From: Novosphingobium aquimarinum
GTDB taxonomy: Bacteria; Pseudomonadota; Alphaproteobacteria; Sphingomonadales; Sphingomonadaceae
Assembly: GCF_009746585.1 (NCBI RefSeq)
Contig: NZ_WRPO01000003.1
Span: 277,230-341,229, forward strand
Reading direction: 5' to 3'
DNA length: 64,000 nucleotides
Made by a program: the position numbers and the translations under genes. Below are positions 31,087 through 40,364 of the stretch, piece by piece. The notes below the pieces were generated by a model. That model did not search any database, was not told where the DNA came from, and worked only from the letters and a program-made list of their open reading frames with translations. Numbering within the stretch: the stretch's first letter is position 1; each line of letters begins with the position of its first letter.

Positions 31087-32352
31087 GTGGCCCAGGCCCA
31101 GACCCCCGGCATCGACGTAGATCGCGTCGAGCAGGACATCACCGCCATTTCCCGTTTCGGCTTCAACGAGGAGGATCGCGGCGTTTACCGGCAAGGCTTC
31201 AGCGAACCCGACATGGCTGCGCGGGAATGGCTGCGCGCGCAGTTCGAGGCGCTCGGCATGGGTCATGGGATCGACGGCGCCGGAAATGTCTGGGGCCGCT
31301 ACGGTCCGGAGGATCGGCCCGCGGTCGTGATCGGATCGCACCTCGATTCGGTGCCCGCCAGCGGCATTTTCGACGGCGTCCTGGGCGTCGCGGCCGGACT
31401 CGAGGTGGTGCGCACGATGAAGCAGAACGGCGTCGTCCCGCACTACCCGGTCGAAATCATCGCCACCAGCGAGGAGGAAGGCCGCTTCGGCGGAATGCTC
31501 GGAGCTCAGGCGATGACCGGCAACCTCACGCTCGAATGGCTGGAAGGTGCCGCCGACGAACACGGCTACAAGCTCAAGGATGCGATGACCGAGGCGGGCC
31601 TCGATTATACCAAGGCGCTGCATGCCTATCGCCGGCCCGAGACGATCCATGCGTTTCTCGAACTCCACGTCGAGCAAGGCCCGGTTCTCGATCTGGAAAA
31701 AGTCACCATCGGGATCGTCGAAGGGATCTCGGGCGTGTTCAAATGGAAGGTGCGGATGATCGGCAAGGCCGACCACGCCGGCACCGCGCCGATGAACATG
31801 CGCTCCGACGCGCTGATGGGCATGGTCGACTTCGCGCACGAAATTCAGCGCATCATCGATGAAGAAGGCACTGACAAAAGCCGCATCACGATCGGCCACG
31901 TCGCCTGCAAGCCCGGCTTCCCGCACACGGTCCCGGGCGAAGTCGAATTCACCATCGTCGGCCGCGATCTTTCGGAAGAAAAGATGCGCGCGATCGCGAA
32001 CGCTTGCGAACGCGTGCTTTCGTCCATCGCGCGTCGGCACAAGCTGCATTTCGAGTACGAGCGGATGAGCTGGCTCGAACCCGCCTATTGCGATGCCGGT
32101 CTGATGCAGCTGATCGAACGCAAGGCGCAGGACCTGGCCTACAGCTACAAAATCATGCCCTCGGGCGCGGGACACGACGTGCAGTTCTTCTGCAATCATA
32201 CGCGCGCAGCCCTGATCTTCGTGCCCTCGGTGAAGGGCGTGAGCCACGCTCCCGACGAATGGACGCACTGGTCCGACATCGAACGCGGCACGCAGCTGCT
32301 CTACGAATGCGTGCTGGAACTGGCCTGCGAAAAAGTGCCCGCGCAGGCCTGA
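31087..32352 (+). CDS. M20-family Zn amidohydrolase (allantoate / N-carbamoyl-amino-acid hydrolase type)
   Basis: This 421-residue protein belongs to the hydantoinase/carbamylase branch of peptidase family M20, cytoplasmic dizinc enzymes that split allantoate, ureidoglycolate or N-carbamoyl-L-amino acids. Metal and catalytic motifs are GSHLDSVPASGIFDG near residue 82, TSEEEGRFGGMLGAQ near residue 128, LHVEQGPVLD near residue 193, and GAGHDVQFF near residue 360; the insertion used for dimerisation lies between. The start is a GTG at 31087 behind AAGGAGGACCC, a very strong ribosome site. No allantoin or hydantoin genes adjoin it, so the substrate is open. A carbamoyltransferase-like gene lies 7 kb away. 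Confidence 0.88.
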   Translation: MAQAQTPGIDVDRVEQDITAISRFGFNEEDRGVYRQGFSEPDMAAREWLRAQFEALGMGHGIDGAGNVWGRYGPEDRPAVVIGSHLDSVPASGIFDGVLGVAAGLEVVRTMKQNGVVPHYPVEIIATSEEEGRFGGMLGAQAMTGNLTLEWLEGAADEHGYKLKDAMTEAGLDYTKALHAYRRPETIHAFLELHVEQGPVLDLEKVTIGIVEGISGVFKWKVRMIGKADHAGTAPMNMRSDALMGMVDFAHEIQRIIDEEGTDKSRITIGHVACKPGFPHTVPGEVEFTIVGRDLSEEKMRAIANACERVLSSIARRHKLHFEYERMSWLEPAYCDAGLMQLIERKAQDLAYSYKIMPSGAGHDVQFFCNHTRAALIFVPSVKGVSHAPDEWTHWSDIERGTQLLYECVLELACEKVPAQA

Positions 32353-32372
32353 TTCATCCAAAGTCGTCAAGA

Positions 32373-32400
32373 CCGCGCGCCGCCCGTTACTGGCGCGCGG
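32373..32400 (+). terminator. GC-rich stem-loop after the M20 hydrolase
   Basis: A perfect 9-bp stem (CCGCGCGCC and GGCGCGCGG) with a ten-base loop begins 20 bp after the hydrolase stop. No T-run follows, so it is a likely mRNA 3' structure rather than a classic intrinsic terminator. The rest of the 32353-32824 gap becomes AT-rich and holds the promoter described next. Confidence 0.45.
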
Positions 32401-32658
32401 TAGCGGCGCCCTACCCCAGCGTTCCGGTGGCAGTCACTGCGCGGGCACTCGACAGGCTGGCGAGCCTAGGCTTGTGGAATCCTATTAGGATGCAACCTGC
32501 GCGCCTTGGGCCGCCCCCGCCTCCGCACTTTGGGCGCTAAATAATACTGCTTTCCTTTACCTAAAAATCCAAGAAAATACTGCCACTATTCAATAGTAGA
32601 ACCGGCCAAATGCGATTTGTGTCGAAGTGTGAACGCATAATTTTTCGCTAACTATCGG

Positions 32659-32684
32659 GGAACCATTCCTTTCTCAGGATCGTT
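32659..32684 (+). promoter_or_regulatory. EcfG-type general-stress promoter upstream of the CHRD protein
   Basis: GGAAC at 32659-32663 and CGTT at 32681-32684 are separated by exactly 17 bases. GGAAC-N16/17-CGTT is the established consensus for the alphaproteobacterial general stress sigma factor EcfG. The site lies 141 bp before the ATG of the CHRD protein and points toward it, with no other gene between. Expression under stress is therefore a sound prediction, although the 5' leader would be long. Confidence 0.65.
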
Positions 32685-32824
32685 CGCTCCTGGACGATGC
32701 CCAATATACGCTACGTTCACGAGTAGACGTGGGCATCGTATTATATTGGCTGGGGAGAGTTGGCTGCGTTGCTTGGTCAATAGTGTCTACCCATCCGCTT
32801 TTCATTCGAGACAGGGAGACATCG

Positions 32825-35800
32825 ATGAGTGACCAGACGAACAGCGGACCCCAAGCCGCAGTCGCCCCAACCGTCGCGGGCGCCGCGCCGGCACCTCACC
32901 AGGATCAGGCACAACCCGGCGCAGCTGGAAAAGACGGCTCCGCAAGCGCGGCCCCGAACGCTGCGAATGCCGCGCAAGTAGCTGCGAATTCCGACGCCCA
33001 GGCACCTGCCAACTTCGCGGACGTCAAGTGGGCAAAGATCGAGCGCGACACCGAAGAGGACGGCAAGGAGGTTCGCTCCGAAGACGACCGTCAGGTCGCC
33101 GAAGCGCAGGCGCAAGCCCACGGTGAGGCACCGGTGCAACAGATCGCCGCCGACAATTCCGCGCAGCTTTCGACCATGATGGGCGAAGCGGTGGACGTGG
33201 CGTGGAGCGGTGAGGGCGATACGATCACCGCCAATCCCGACAATGGCGCGGCGGAAGGTTACGCGCAATTCGGCGGCAACGGAATGGCCGGCTGGATCCT
33301 GCCCGTCCTTGGCATCGCTGCGGTGGCCGCCGCGGTCATCATCATCACGGACGACGATGACGACAACGAGGCGCCGACGCTGACTGTCGCCGATGCCAGC
33401 GTGGCGGAAAACAGCGCGACCGGAACGGTTGTCGCCGATGCCAACGCCACCGATCCCGAAGGCGATCCGATCACCTTCAGCATTACGGGCACCGATGCCT
33501 CGGCGTTCAACATCAATGCGACCAGCGGCGAGATCACTTTCGTGAATTCGCCTGATTTCGAAACTAAGAGCAGCTACTCGCTCACGGTCACCGCGTCGGA
33601 CGACGAGGGCAATTCCACCGATCAGGACATCACGATCTCGGTGACCGACGTCGCGGAAGCGCCCGTCTTCGGCAACACGACGACCGCCTTTGACTTCGAT
33701 GAGAACAGCCCGGCCGGAACCGTGGTGCTTACGCCCGGTGTCACCGATCCCGAAGGTGGCGACATCACCGTCACGCTGGAAGGCGACGATGCCGACGCGT
33801 TCATGATCGCGGATAACGGCGACATCGTCTTTGCCGGTTCGCCCGATTTCGAGATGCAGGAAAACTACGCCTTCACCGTCGTCGCGACGGACGCGCAGGG
33901 CAACGAGACGCGGCAGGACATTACGGTTGCCGTCAACGACCTCGAAGATGGCGTTGATCAGAACTTCCCGGTCAACTTCGCGAATACCGTGGCCGCGCTC
34001 ACCGGCGAGGACGCCTATGCCGATGACGAGATGTTCTTCACGACCTCGTTCACCACGCTCAACGGTTCGGGCGTAACCGGCACGGCGCTCGTCGGCTTCG
34101 ATGAAGATACGAACGAGCTTACCGTCACCATCTATGCCGATGGTCTCGAGCCGGGCCAGATGCACGCTCAGCATATCCATGGCTTCATGGCCGATGGCAT
34201 GGGCAATGTGCAGGATGCGATGACGCCCACGATGGACGCCGATGACGATGACGATGGCTTCATCGAATTGGCCGAAGCCGCGTCGGACTATGGCCCGATC
34301 CTGCTTCCGCTCACCAACGACGCGGGCAACTTCCCGATGCCCGGCGCGGACGGGATGGTCACATATACCCAAAGCTTCATCCTTCCCGAGGAGGATCTTG
34401 GGGCCGACCCGATGCTCGCCCTTCGCGAGATCGTGCTGCATGGCCTGACGCTTGATGAAGGCGAAGGTTCGGGCGACGGTGAGGCCGACGGCACCGCTGG
34501 CTACAAGGGCAACCTGCCGGTCGCCGCCGGTGAACTCGAAATGGTCACCGCCGACAACGCCGCCGACACGATCGACACGATCAACAACGCCAAGACCGCC
34601 AATTTCCCGATGGGTTTCGGCGCCGACGTGGCCGCGCTGACCGGCGAGGACGCCTATGCCGATGACGAGATGTTCTTCACCACCTCGTTCACCGCGCTCA
34701 ACGATTCTGGCGTGAGTGGAACGGCGCTCGTCGGCTTCGATGAGGACACGAACGAACTGACCGTCACCATCTACGCCGATGGTCTCGAAGCGGGTCAGAT
34801 GCACGCGCAGCACATCCATGGCTTCATGGCCGACGACATGGGCAATGTGCAGGATGCGATGACGCCCACCATGGACGCCGATGACGATGACGATGGTTTC
34901 ATCGAACTGGCCGAAGCTGCGTCGGACTACGGCCCGATCTTGCTTCCGCTCACCAACGACGCAGGCAATTTCCCGATGCCCGGCGCCGATGGTAGGGTCA
35001 CGTACACGCAGAGCTTCACTCTTCCCGAAGAAGACCTTGGCGCCGACCCGATGCTGGCCCTTCGCGAGATTGTGCTGCACGGCATGACGCTTGATGAAGG
35101 CGAAGGTTCTGGCGATGGCGAAGCCGATGGCACGGCTGGCTACAAGGCCGTCCTGCCAGTGGCGGCCGGTGAACTCGAAATGGTCACCGCCGACAACGCG
35201 TCCGACACATTCGAAACGATCAACAACGCCAAAAACGCTAATTTCCCGATGGGTTTCGGCGCCGACGTGGCCGCGTTGACGGGCGAAAATGCGTACGCCG
35301 ATGACGACATGTTCTTCACGACCTCGTTCACCACGCTGAATGGCTCTGGTGTGACCGGCACGGCGCTGGTTGGCTTCGATGAGGATACGAAGGAGCTGAC
35401 CGTCACCATCTACGCCGATGGTCTGGAAGCGGGTCAGATGCATGCCCAGCACATTCACGGTTTCATGGCCGACGATATGGGCATGGTGCAGGATGCGATG
35501 ACGCCCGGCATGGACGCCGACGCGGACGATGACGGCTTCATCGAACTGGCGGAAGCCTCCTCGGATTACGGCCCGATCCTGCTCCCGCTGACCAATGATG
35601 CCGGCAATTTCCCGATGCCGGGTGCCGATGGCATGGTGACGTACACGCAGACGTTCACACTGCCCGAGGAAGACTTGGGCGCGGATCCCATGCTGGCTCT
35701 GCGCGAGATCGTGCTGCACGGCATGACGCTTGATGCGGGCGAAGGTTCGGGCGATGGCGAAGCCGACGGCACCGCCGGATACAAAGCCGTCCTGCCGGTC

Positions 35801-36535
35801 GCGGCCGGTGAGCTCAATCTCGTCACCGCCGAGACCCAGGCCGACGTGTTCGACATGCTCGATACCGCCAGCGACAGCAACTTCCCGATGGGCTTCGGTG
35901 CGGATGTCGCCGCGCTGACCGGTGAAGACGCATTTGCCGATGATGAGATGTTCTTCTCGACCTCGTTCACCGCGCTCAACGATTCGGGCGTCAGCGGCAT
36001 GGCGATCGCTGGCTTTGACGAGGACACCAACGAGCTGACCGTCACGATCTACGCCGAAGGTCTCGAAGAAGGCCAGATGCATGCCCAGCACATCCATGGT
36101 TTCATGGCCGATGCGATGGGCATGGTTCAGGAATCGATGCTCCCGACGATGGACTCCGATGCCGATGGTGACGGGTTCATCGAACTGGCCGAAGCACAGC
36201 CCGACTACGGTCCCGTGCTGCTGCCGCTGACCAACGACATGGGCGATTTCCCCATGCCGAATGACGATGGTGTCGTGAAGTACACGATGTCGTTCACGCT
36301 TCCCGAGGAAGACCTTGGGGCCGATCCGATGCTCGCGCTGCGGGAGATCGTGCTGCATGGCATGACGCTCGAAGCCGGTGAAGGCGCGGGCCCGGGCGAA
36401 GCCGACGGTACCGCCGGCTACAAGGGCAACCTTCCCGTCGCGGCGGGCGAGCTTGAAATGGTGATGTCCGACGACGCGTCGAACATCATCGAGATGCTCA
36501 ACGACTTTTCGTCCGACAGCAGCATGATGATGTAA
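32825..36535 (+). CDS. Large surface protein with cadherin-like and four CHRD domains
   Basis: This 1236-residue acidic protein has an Ala/Gln-rich N-terminal region without a classical signal peptide (1-150), one strongly hydrophobic segment near 153-175 (GWILPVLGIAAVAAAVIIIT) followed by a run of aspartates, two cadherin-like Ca-binding repeats (about 180-275 and 279-375, each with NATDPEG-like or VTDPEGG motifs), and four CHRD domains from residue 380 to the end, each with GQMHAQHIHGFMAD and REIVLHG. CHRD domains come from chordin and are found in bacterial secreted proteins of unclear function. The ATG at 32825 has AGGGAG upstream; the longer upstream frame is not protein-like. The N-terminus resembles the membrane-retained part of large type I adhesins, but no C-terminal secretion signal is visible. 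An EcfG promoter precedes it. Confidence 0.85.
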   Translation: MSDQTNSGPQAAVAPTVAGAAPAPHQDQAQPGAAGKDGSASAAPNAANAAQVAANSDAQAPANFADVKWAKIERDTEEDGKEVRSEDDRQVAEAQAQAHGEAPVQQIAADNSAQLSTMMGEAVDVAWSGEGDTITANPDNGAAEGYAQFGGNGMAGWILPVLGIAAVAAAVIIITDDDDDNEAPTLTVADASVAENSATGTVVADANATDPEGDPITFSITGTDASAFNINATSGEITFVNSPDFETKSSYSLTVTASDDEGNSTDQDITISVTDVAEAPVFGNTTTAFDFDENSPAGTVVLTPGVTDPEGGDITVTLEGDDADAFMIADNGDIVFAGSPDFEMQENYAFTVVATDAQGNETRQDITVAVNDLEDGVDQNFPVNFANTVAALTGEDAYADDEMFFTTSFTTLNGSGVTGTALVGFDEDTNELTVTIYADGLEPGQMHAQHIHGFMADGMGNVQDAMTPTMDADDDDDGFIELAEAASDYGPILLPLTNDAGNFPMPGADGMVTYTQSFILPEEDLGADPMLALREIVLHGLTLDEGEGSGDGEADGTAGYKGNLPVAAGELEMVTADNAADTIDTINNAKTANFPMGFGADVAALTGEDAYADDEMFFTTSFTALNDSGVSGTALVGFDEDTNELTVTIYADGLEAGQMHAQHIHGFMADDMGNVQDAMTPTMDADDDDDGFIELAEAASDYGPILLPLTNDAGNFPMPGADGRVTYTQSFTLPEEDLGADPMLALREIVLHGMTLDEGEGSGDGEADGTAGYKAVLPVAAGELEMVTADNASDTFETINNAKNANFPMGFGADVAALTGENAYADDDMFFTTSFTTLNGSGVTGTALVGFDEDTKELTVTIYADGLEAGQMHAQHIHGFMADDMGMVQDAMTPGMDADADDDGFIELAEASSDYGPILLPLTNDAGNFPMPGADGMVTYTQTFTLPEEDLGADPMLALREIVLHGMTLDAGEGSGDGEADGTAGYKAVLPVAAGELNLVTAETQADVFDMLDTASDSNFPMGFGADVAALTGEDAFADDEMFFSTSFTALNDSGVSGMAIAGFDEDTNELTVTIYAEGLEEGQMHAQHIHGFMADAMGMVQESMLPTMDSDADGDGFIELAEAQPDYGPVLLPLTNDMGDFPMPNDDGVVKYTMSFTLPEEDLGADPMLALREIVLHGMTLEAGEGAGPGEADGTAGYKGNLPVAAGELEMVMSDDASNIIEMLNDFSSDSSMMM
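33962..36517 (+). repeat. Four tandem 639-bp repeats encoding CHRD domains
   Basis: Matching landmarks fall at 33962, 34601, 35240 and 35879, so the period is exactly 639 bp (213 codons) each time. The repeats are highly similar but not identical at both DNA and protein level; the fourth is the most divergent (for example FADDEMFFSTSF and MDSDADGDG). The equal spacing without indels points to duplication by unequal crossing-over with continued exchange between units. Confidence 0.92.
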
Positions 36536-36566
36536 TTCCCGAAGACGACCGAACGTCGATCAAGAG

Positions 36567-36598
36567 CAAGGCGCGCGACTTTCGGGTTGCGCGCCTTG
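36567..36598 (+). terminator. Intrinsic terminator of the CHRD gene
   Basis: A 13-bp stem (CAAGGCGCGCGAC with GTTGCGCGCCTTG, one G-T pair) encloses a six-base loop 32 bp after the stop codon and is followed by TTCTGT. It is the best-formed terminator in the window. Confidence 0.75.
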
Positions 36599-36717
36599 TT
36601 CTGTATGAGACCTGGATTTCGCAGATTAAGGAAAGCGTGCAGTCTCGATCCCAGTTATAGATTGACGGTTGCTGGCACGAGTGAGACTATCTCTTCTTCC
36701 CAAAAGGAGGTCGAAAC

Positions 36718-37260
36718 ATGCGCCTGACATCATCGCTGACCCTGGTAGCAGCACTGATCGCCGCACCGCTTGCCGCACAAAGCACGGGTCCGGTTGTCGG
36801 CCCTGTCATCACGACAGACGCCCGAACCCTGTGGTTCGACAATATGAAGGTCGCACCGCACGTTACGCCCGGACCGCTGCAGCAAGCCAGCGGGCTGCTC
36901 GCGCAAGGCCGTTATGCCGAAGCCGACGACGTTCTCGATAACGTACTCGGTGCCACTCGGACCAACGGCGGCCTGTTGCAGTTACGGCTCCTGAAAGGCG
37001 TCGCCGCATTGGGGCAGGACCATCCCGAGACCGCACGCCGGCTGTTCAAGAAGGCCGCATCGATGCGGCGTTCCGAACATCCCGGCGCGTTGACCGGCCT
37101 GGCCCTCGCCGAAATTCAGCTGGGCGACCAAGCGGCAGCGCAGCGCATTCTCGACCGACTGGAGTCGCGCCGCGATGCCTGCGACGCCGCGTGCCCGGAA
37201 GCCAAGGCCCTCGGTAACGCCGTCGGTGCCGTCCAAAAGGCTCTTTCCCCAAGCGCCTGA
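36718..37260 (+). CDS. Exported TPR-like protein
   Basis: This 180-residue protein starts with a clear signal peptide (MRLTSSLTLVAALIAAPLAA, cleavage after AAQ-type residues near 21). The mature part has helical repeats of TPR type: ASGLLAQGRYAEADDVLDNV near residue 57 and KGVAALGQDHPETARRLFKK near residue 93, then GLALAEIQLGDQAAAQRILD. It is probably periplasmic and binds another protein. AAAGGAGGT precedes the ATG at an ideal distance. Two cysteines (CDAAC) near the end could form a disulfide. Function is unknown. Confidence 0.8.
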   Translation: MRLTSSLTLVAALIAAPLAAQSTGPVVGPVITTDARTLWFDNMKVAPHVTPGPLQQASGLLAQGRYAEADDVLDNVLGATRTNGGLLQLRLLKGVAALGQDHPETARRLFKKAASMRRSEHPGALTGLALAEIQLGDQAAAQRILDRLESRRDACDAACPEAKALGNAVGAVQKALSPSA

Positions 37261-37283
37261 ACGACCCGCCTTTCGTCGGTGCG

Positions 37284-39224
37284 CTAAAGCAAGTCGCCGA
37301 TCGCGTGCAGGCCGATCGCGTGGTTGAGGATGATGTCCTTGCGCGTGTTCTGCGTGTGATCGTCGCTCTTGCGGTAATCTTCGATCGAGGCGGTCAGTTT
37401 CGCCTCGTCGAAGATGCCCACTTCGGCCAGCTTTTCAGACGATAGCCACTTCTCGATCAGCTTGTTGATTTCGGCGGTCTTGGCCTCGTCGGTGTGCGCG
37501 GGCGGGGCCATGAAGGCGAATTTCTCGCGCTTGTAGAGCACTTCGGGAAGCACGTGCTTCATCGCCTCGCGCACGACCCATTTCTCGATGCCGTCGCGGA
37601 TGCGGACGTGCGGCGGGATCCGCATCGCCATTTCGGCGACGTGGTGATCGAGGAAGGCGGGTCGGCTTTCCAGGCTGTTGGCCATGTCGACGCGGTCGCC
37701 GCCCCAATTGAGGATCTGGCCTTCGAGCATGGTCTTGATCCACGAGTACTGGACCTTGTCGAGCACATGGCGCCCGTCGAGCTTCGACCGATCGAGGCTG
37801 TAGGCGATCGCCGCGATCGGATCGTAGTCGCCCAGCTTCGCCTTGAAATCTTCGGACAGAAGCGGCTTCACGCGTTCGAGCACCAGCATCCACGGCTGAA
37901 TCCACGAGGGGGTGAAGCCCATCACTTCCTCGAAGGCCGGGTGGCTGATCGCCTGTTCTGCGAGTACCGAACCGGAGAAGATCGCGTTGCGCTTCTTCAT
38001 GTCATCGCCCGCCGCGGTTTCGGCGTAGGCCGGATCGTGGAGGAAGTAGTCGGCCTTGAATTGCGCGTAGCCGCCGAACAGTTCGTCCGAGCCTTCACCG
38101 GTGATGACGACCTTGTAGCCGACCTCGCGCACATGCTTGCTCATCAGCATCTTGGCGACGCCGAGCGTGTTGTAGAACGTGCGCTCCGAGAAGCGGATCG
38201 CGTCCTCGAAGTTCTGGCCGTAGAGATCGAGCGCCTTCACGTTCAGGATGTCCTGATCCGCCCCCGCCTTCTCAGCCATCTCGGTGGCGATCGCGGCTTC
38301 GTCGTAACGCGTATCGTCGAAGCTGATGGTGAAGGCCTTGACCGGCGACTGCTGGATCGCCGCGGCCATGCCGATGATCGAGCAGGAATCGATTCCGCCC
38401 GATAGATAACAGGCGACCGGAACGTCCGCCTCGAGCCGGAAGGTGATGCTCTCGACCAGCTTGGCGCGCACGTTCTCAATGTGCTCTTCGTCGGTGAGCT
38501 CGTCATGCTCGCCATCGAGCGGGAACACCGCGTCCCAGTATTCGCGCTCCTCCACTTCGAAGCCGTCGCCCTTGCGCGTGACGATCAGCATGTGCCCGGG
38601 CTTCAGCGCGTGGATGCCCTTGAACAGGGTCATCCCGGGGACCTGAACCTGCATCATCTGGTGCAGCTGCGCCTTGGGGCACATTTCGCGCGGCACCGCC
38701 GGGTGCGCCAGCATCGCCTTGAGTTCCGAACCCCAGAAAAAACCCTCATCGCCAAGGTGATAGAACAGCGGGCGGATGCCGAACCGGTCCCGCACCAGGA
38801 TCAGGCGATCCTGCTTCGCGTCATAGAGCGTGAAGGCGAACTCGCCGCGCAAATGCGGCATGAAATCGAGGCCGTGCTTGTCGTAAAGCTTGAGCGCGAT
38901 CTCGCTGTCAGTCTTGGTGTTGAACGCATAACCGTCGGTGCGCAGCAGGCCGCGCAGGCGCTTGTAATCGTAGAACTCGCCGTTGGCGGTAAGGATCAGG
39001 TCCTGCGTGCCATCGTCCTCGCGCCCGTAGATCGGCTGCGTGCCCGCATCGAGGCCGATGATCGAGAGCCGCGTGTGCGCCATCGCCAGCCCCTTGTCGG
39101 CATCGACATGGAAGCCGCGCCCATCAGGACCGCGATGGTAGAGGGTGTCGGCCATCTTCTCGGCCAGTGCCTGGTCGGCGTTCTTGGGAGCGTTGGGGCT
39201 CCAGAGCCCGGCAATGCCGCACAT
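37284..39224 (-). CDS. asnB: Asparagine synthetase B-type amidotransferase
   Basis: This 646-residue enzyme begins MCGIAGLWS, where Cys2 is the catalytic nucleophile of the N-terminal Ntn glutaminase domain (residues 1-210; HRGPDGRG, TANGEFYDY). The C-terminal synthetase domain has the ATP pyrophosphatase loop SGGIDS near residue 262 and GEGSDELFGGYAQF near residue 360. The family makes asparagine from aspartate, ATP and glutamine, and close relatives amidate other carboxylates. It is about 90 residues longer than E. coli AsnB (554). It follows the carbamoyltransferase-like gene by 45 bp on the same strand, so it is the last gene of that operon. Confidence 0.92.
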   Translation of the reverse strand: MCGIAGLWSPNAPKNADQALAEKMADTLYHRGPDGRGFHVDADKGLAMAHTRLSIIGLDAGTQPIYGREDDGTQDLILTANGEFYDYKRLRGLLRTDGYAFNTKTDSEIALKLYDKHGLDFMPHLRGEFAFTLYDAKQDRLILVRDRFGIRPLFYHLGDEGFFWGSELKAMLAHPAVPREMCPKAQLHQMMQVQVPGMTLFKGIHALKPGHMLIVTRKGDGFEVEEREYWDAVFPLDGEHDELTDEEHIENVRAKLVESITFRLEADVPVACYLSGGIDSCSIIGMAAAIQQSPVKAFTISFDDTRYDEAAIATEMAEKAGADQDILNVKALDLYGQNFEDAIRFSERTFYNTLGVAKMLMSKHVREVGYKVVITGEGSDELFGGYAQFKADYFLHDPAYAETAAGDDMKKRNAIFSGSVLAEQAISHPAFEEVMGFTPSWIQPWMLVLERVKPLLSEDFKAKLGDYDPIAAIAYSLDRSKLDGRHVLDKVQYSWIKTMLEGQILNWGGDRVDMANSLESRPAFLDHHVAEMAMRIPPHVRIRDGIEKWVVREAMKHVLPEVLYKREKFAFMAPPAHTDEAKTAEINKLIEKWLSSEKLAEVGIFDEAKLTASIEDYRKSDDHTQNTRKDIILNHAIGLHAIGDLL

Positions 39225-39269
39225 GTCGTCAGGTATCCTTGATCTGGTATTGGTTCGAAAGGGTTCGGG

Positions 39270-40364
39270 TCAGGCGAGGAAGGTGGTCGGCACGACATCG
39301 CGCACACGGCCGAAAATCGCCAGCAGCAGAGCCTGGCGCATCCACACGGCCCCGTCCGCCTGATTGAAATAGAGATTGTGCTGCGTTTCGTCGAGGCCAG
39401 TGCACAATTCCGGTCCGCGCGCGAGCGGGTGGAGGATCACCGTGTCGGACTTCAGGTTGCTCTCGTTATCGAGCGCGAACTCGCTGCCGAAGCTGCGGTA
39501 GCCGTCACCCAGGAACGCGATCGCGTTCATGTAGATCACGTCGAGATATTCGAGGCTCTGCTTGAGGTTGCGCGAGAAATCGATGCCGATCGGGCTCGAC
39601 TTGGTCAGCTCGCGCATTTCGTCGCCCAGCGGATCGGCCATCTCGGAGAAGATCGTGATGTGGTTGATGTTCTCGTGGAACAGCAGCGCCAGCATGAGGA
39701 AGCTCTTCACCGTGCGCATGTTGCCTGGCGTGCCGATGATGCCGATGTTCAGGCGAAACTGCTCGGGGAGCGTTCCGAACGCGATTTCGGGGTTCCACTT
39801 GAGCAGCGCGTACCAGTCGGCCAGCGCCTGGCTTGGGTGTTCATCCGAGCCATTGCCGCCATTGATCAGCGGGATCTTGAGGTATTCGGTCAAGTCCTCG
39901 ATCGCGCGCTGCTCGGTGTGCCGCACCACGACGACGTCGGCGTACGAATTGAACATCTGGCCAATGTCGCGCATCGATTCACCCTTGGCGACGCCGGTGG
40001 TCTTGGCGTCGGCCACGCTGATCGTCTTGCCGCCCACGCGCAGCATCGCGCTTTCGAACGAGAGCCGGGTGCGCGTGCTCGGCTCGAAGAAGGCGGCCGC
40101 CATGATCTTGTCTTCCAGCGCATGCCCCGCCGGAAAGCGGCCAAGCTGGAGATAGGCGGCCAGTTTCGCGAGTTCGGTCAGCAGTTCCTTGTCGAACAGC
40201 GTCGCCGACAGCACCGACTGGTGATGCAACCGATCGAGCACTGTCACTTTCAGCTTGGGCGACCTCTCGAGGAACTTGGCCGGGTCCGGGCGATTGCCCA
40301 AAATACCATCCTTGCGGACCGGATCGGGGCCATGCTCGACTTGCGCGGCGGGAAGGCTCACCAT
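39270..40364 (-). CDS. Aspartate carbamoyltransferase-like enzyme with an altered 240s loop
   Basis: This 364-residue protein belongs to the aspartate/ornithine carbamoyltransferase family. The carbamoyl-phosphate site is intact: FFEPSTRTRLSFESAM near residue 92, RHTEQR, GGNGSDEHPSQALAD near residue 168, and HPLARGPE near residue 310. The region that binds the aspartate side chain in PyrB, normally MTRVQxER, instead reads YMNAIAFLGDGYRSFG. It is also about 50 residues longer than E. coli PyrB (311) because of an N-terminal extension. The natural acceptor may therefore not be aspartate. It overlaps the 40-residue gene by 7 bp and precedes asnB. Calling it pyrB would be unsafe. Confidence 0.8.
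   Translation of the reverse strand: MVSLPAAQVEHGPDPVRKDGILGNRPDPAKFLERSPKLKVTVLDRLHHQSVLSATLFDKELLTELAKLAAYLQLGRFPAGHALEDKIMAAAFFEPSTRTRLSFESAMLRVGGKTISVADAKTTGVAKGESMRDIGQMFNSYADVVVVRHTEQRAIEDLTEYLKIPLINGGNGSDEHPSQALADWYALLKWNPEIAFGTLPEQFRLNIGIIGTPGNMRTVKSFLMLALLFHENINHITIFSEMADPLGDEMRELTKSSPIGIDFSRNLKQSLEYLDVIYMNAIAFLGDGYRSFGSEFALDNESNLKSDTVILHPLARGPELCTGLDETQHNLYFNQADGAVWMRQALLLAIFGRVRDVVPTTFLA

Noticed and set aside
30784..32370. A 528-codon minus-strand frame over the M20 hydrolase
   Set aside because: No recognisable domain; the plus strand has complete M20 motifs and an excellent ribosome site.
32777..36358. A 1193-codon open frame antisense to the CHRD protein gene
   Set aside because: It mirrors the repeated CHRD codons on the other strand; its product is a His/Arg/Val-rich repetition without domains or start signals. 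The plus-strand reading has cadherin and CHRD domains and a promoter.
39270..40364. Simple annotation as pyrB
   Set aside because: The aspartate-binding loop is replaced and the protein is longer than PyrB, so a specific name would overstate the evidence.
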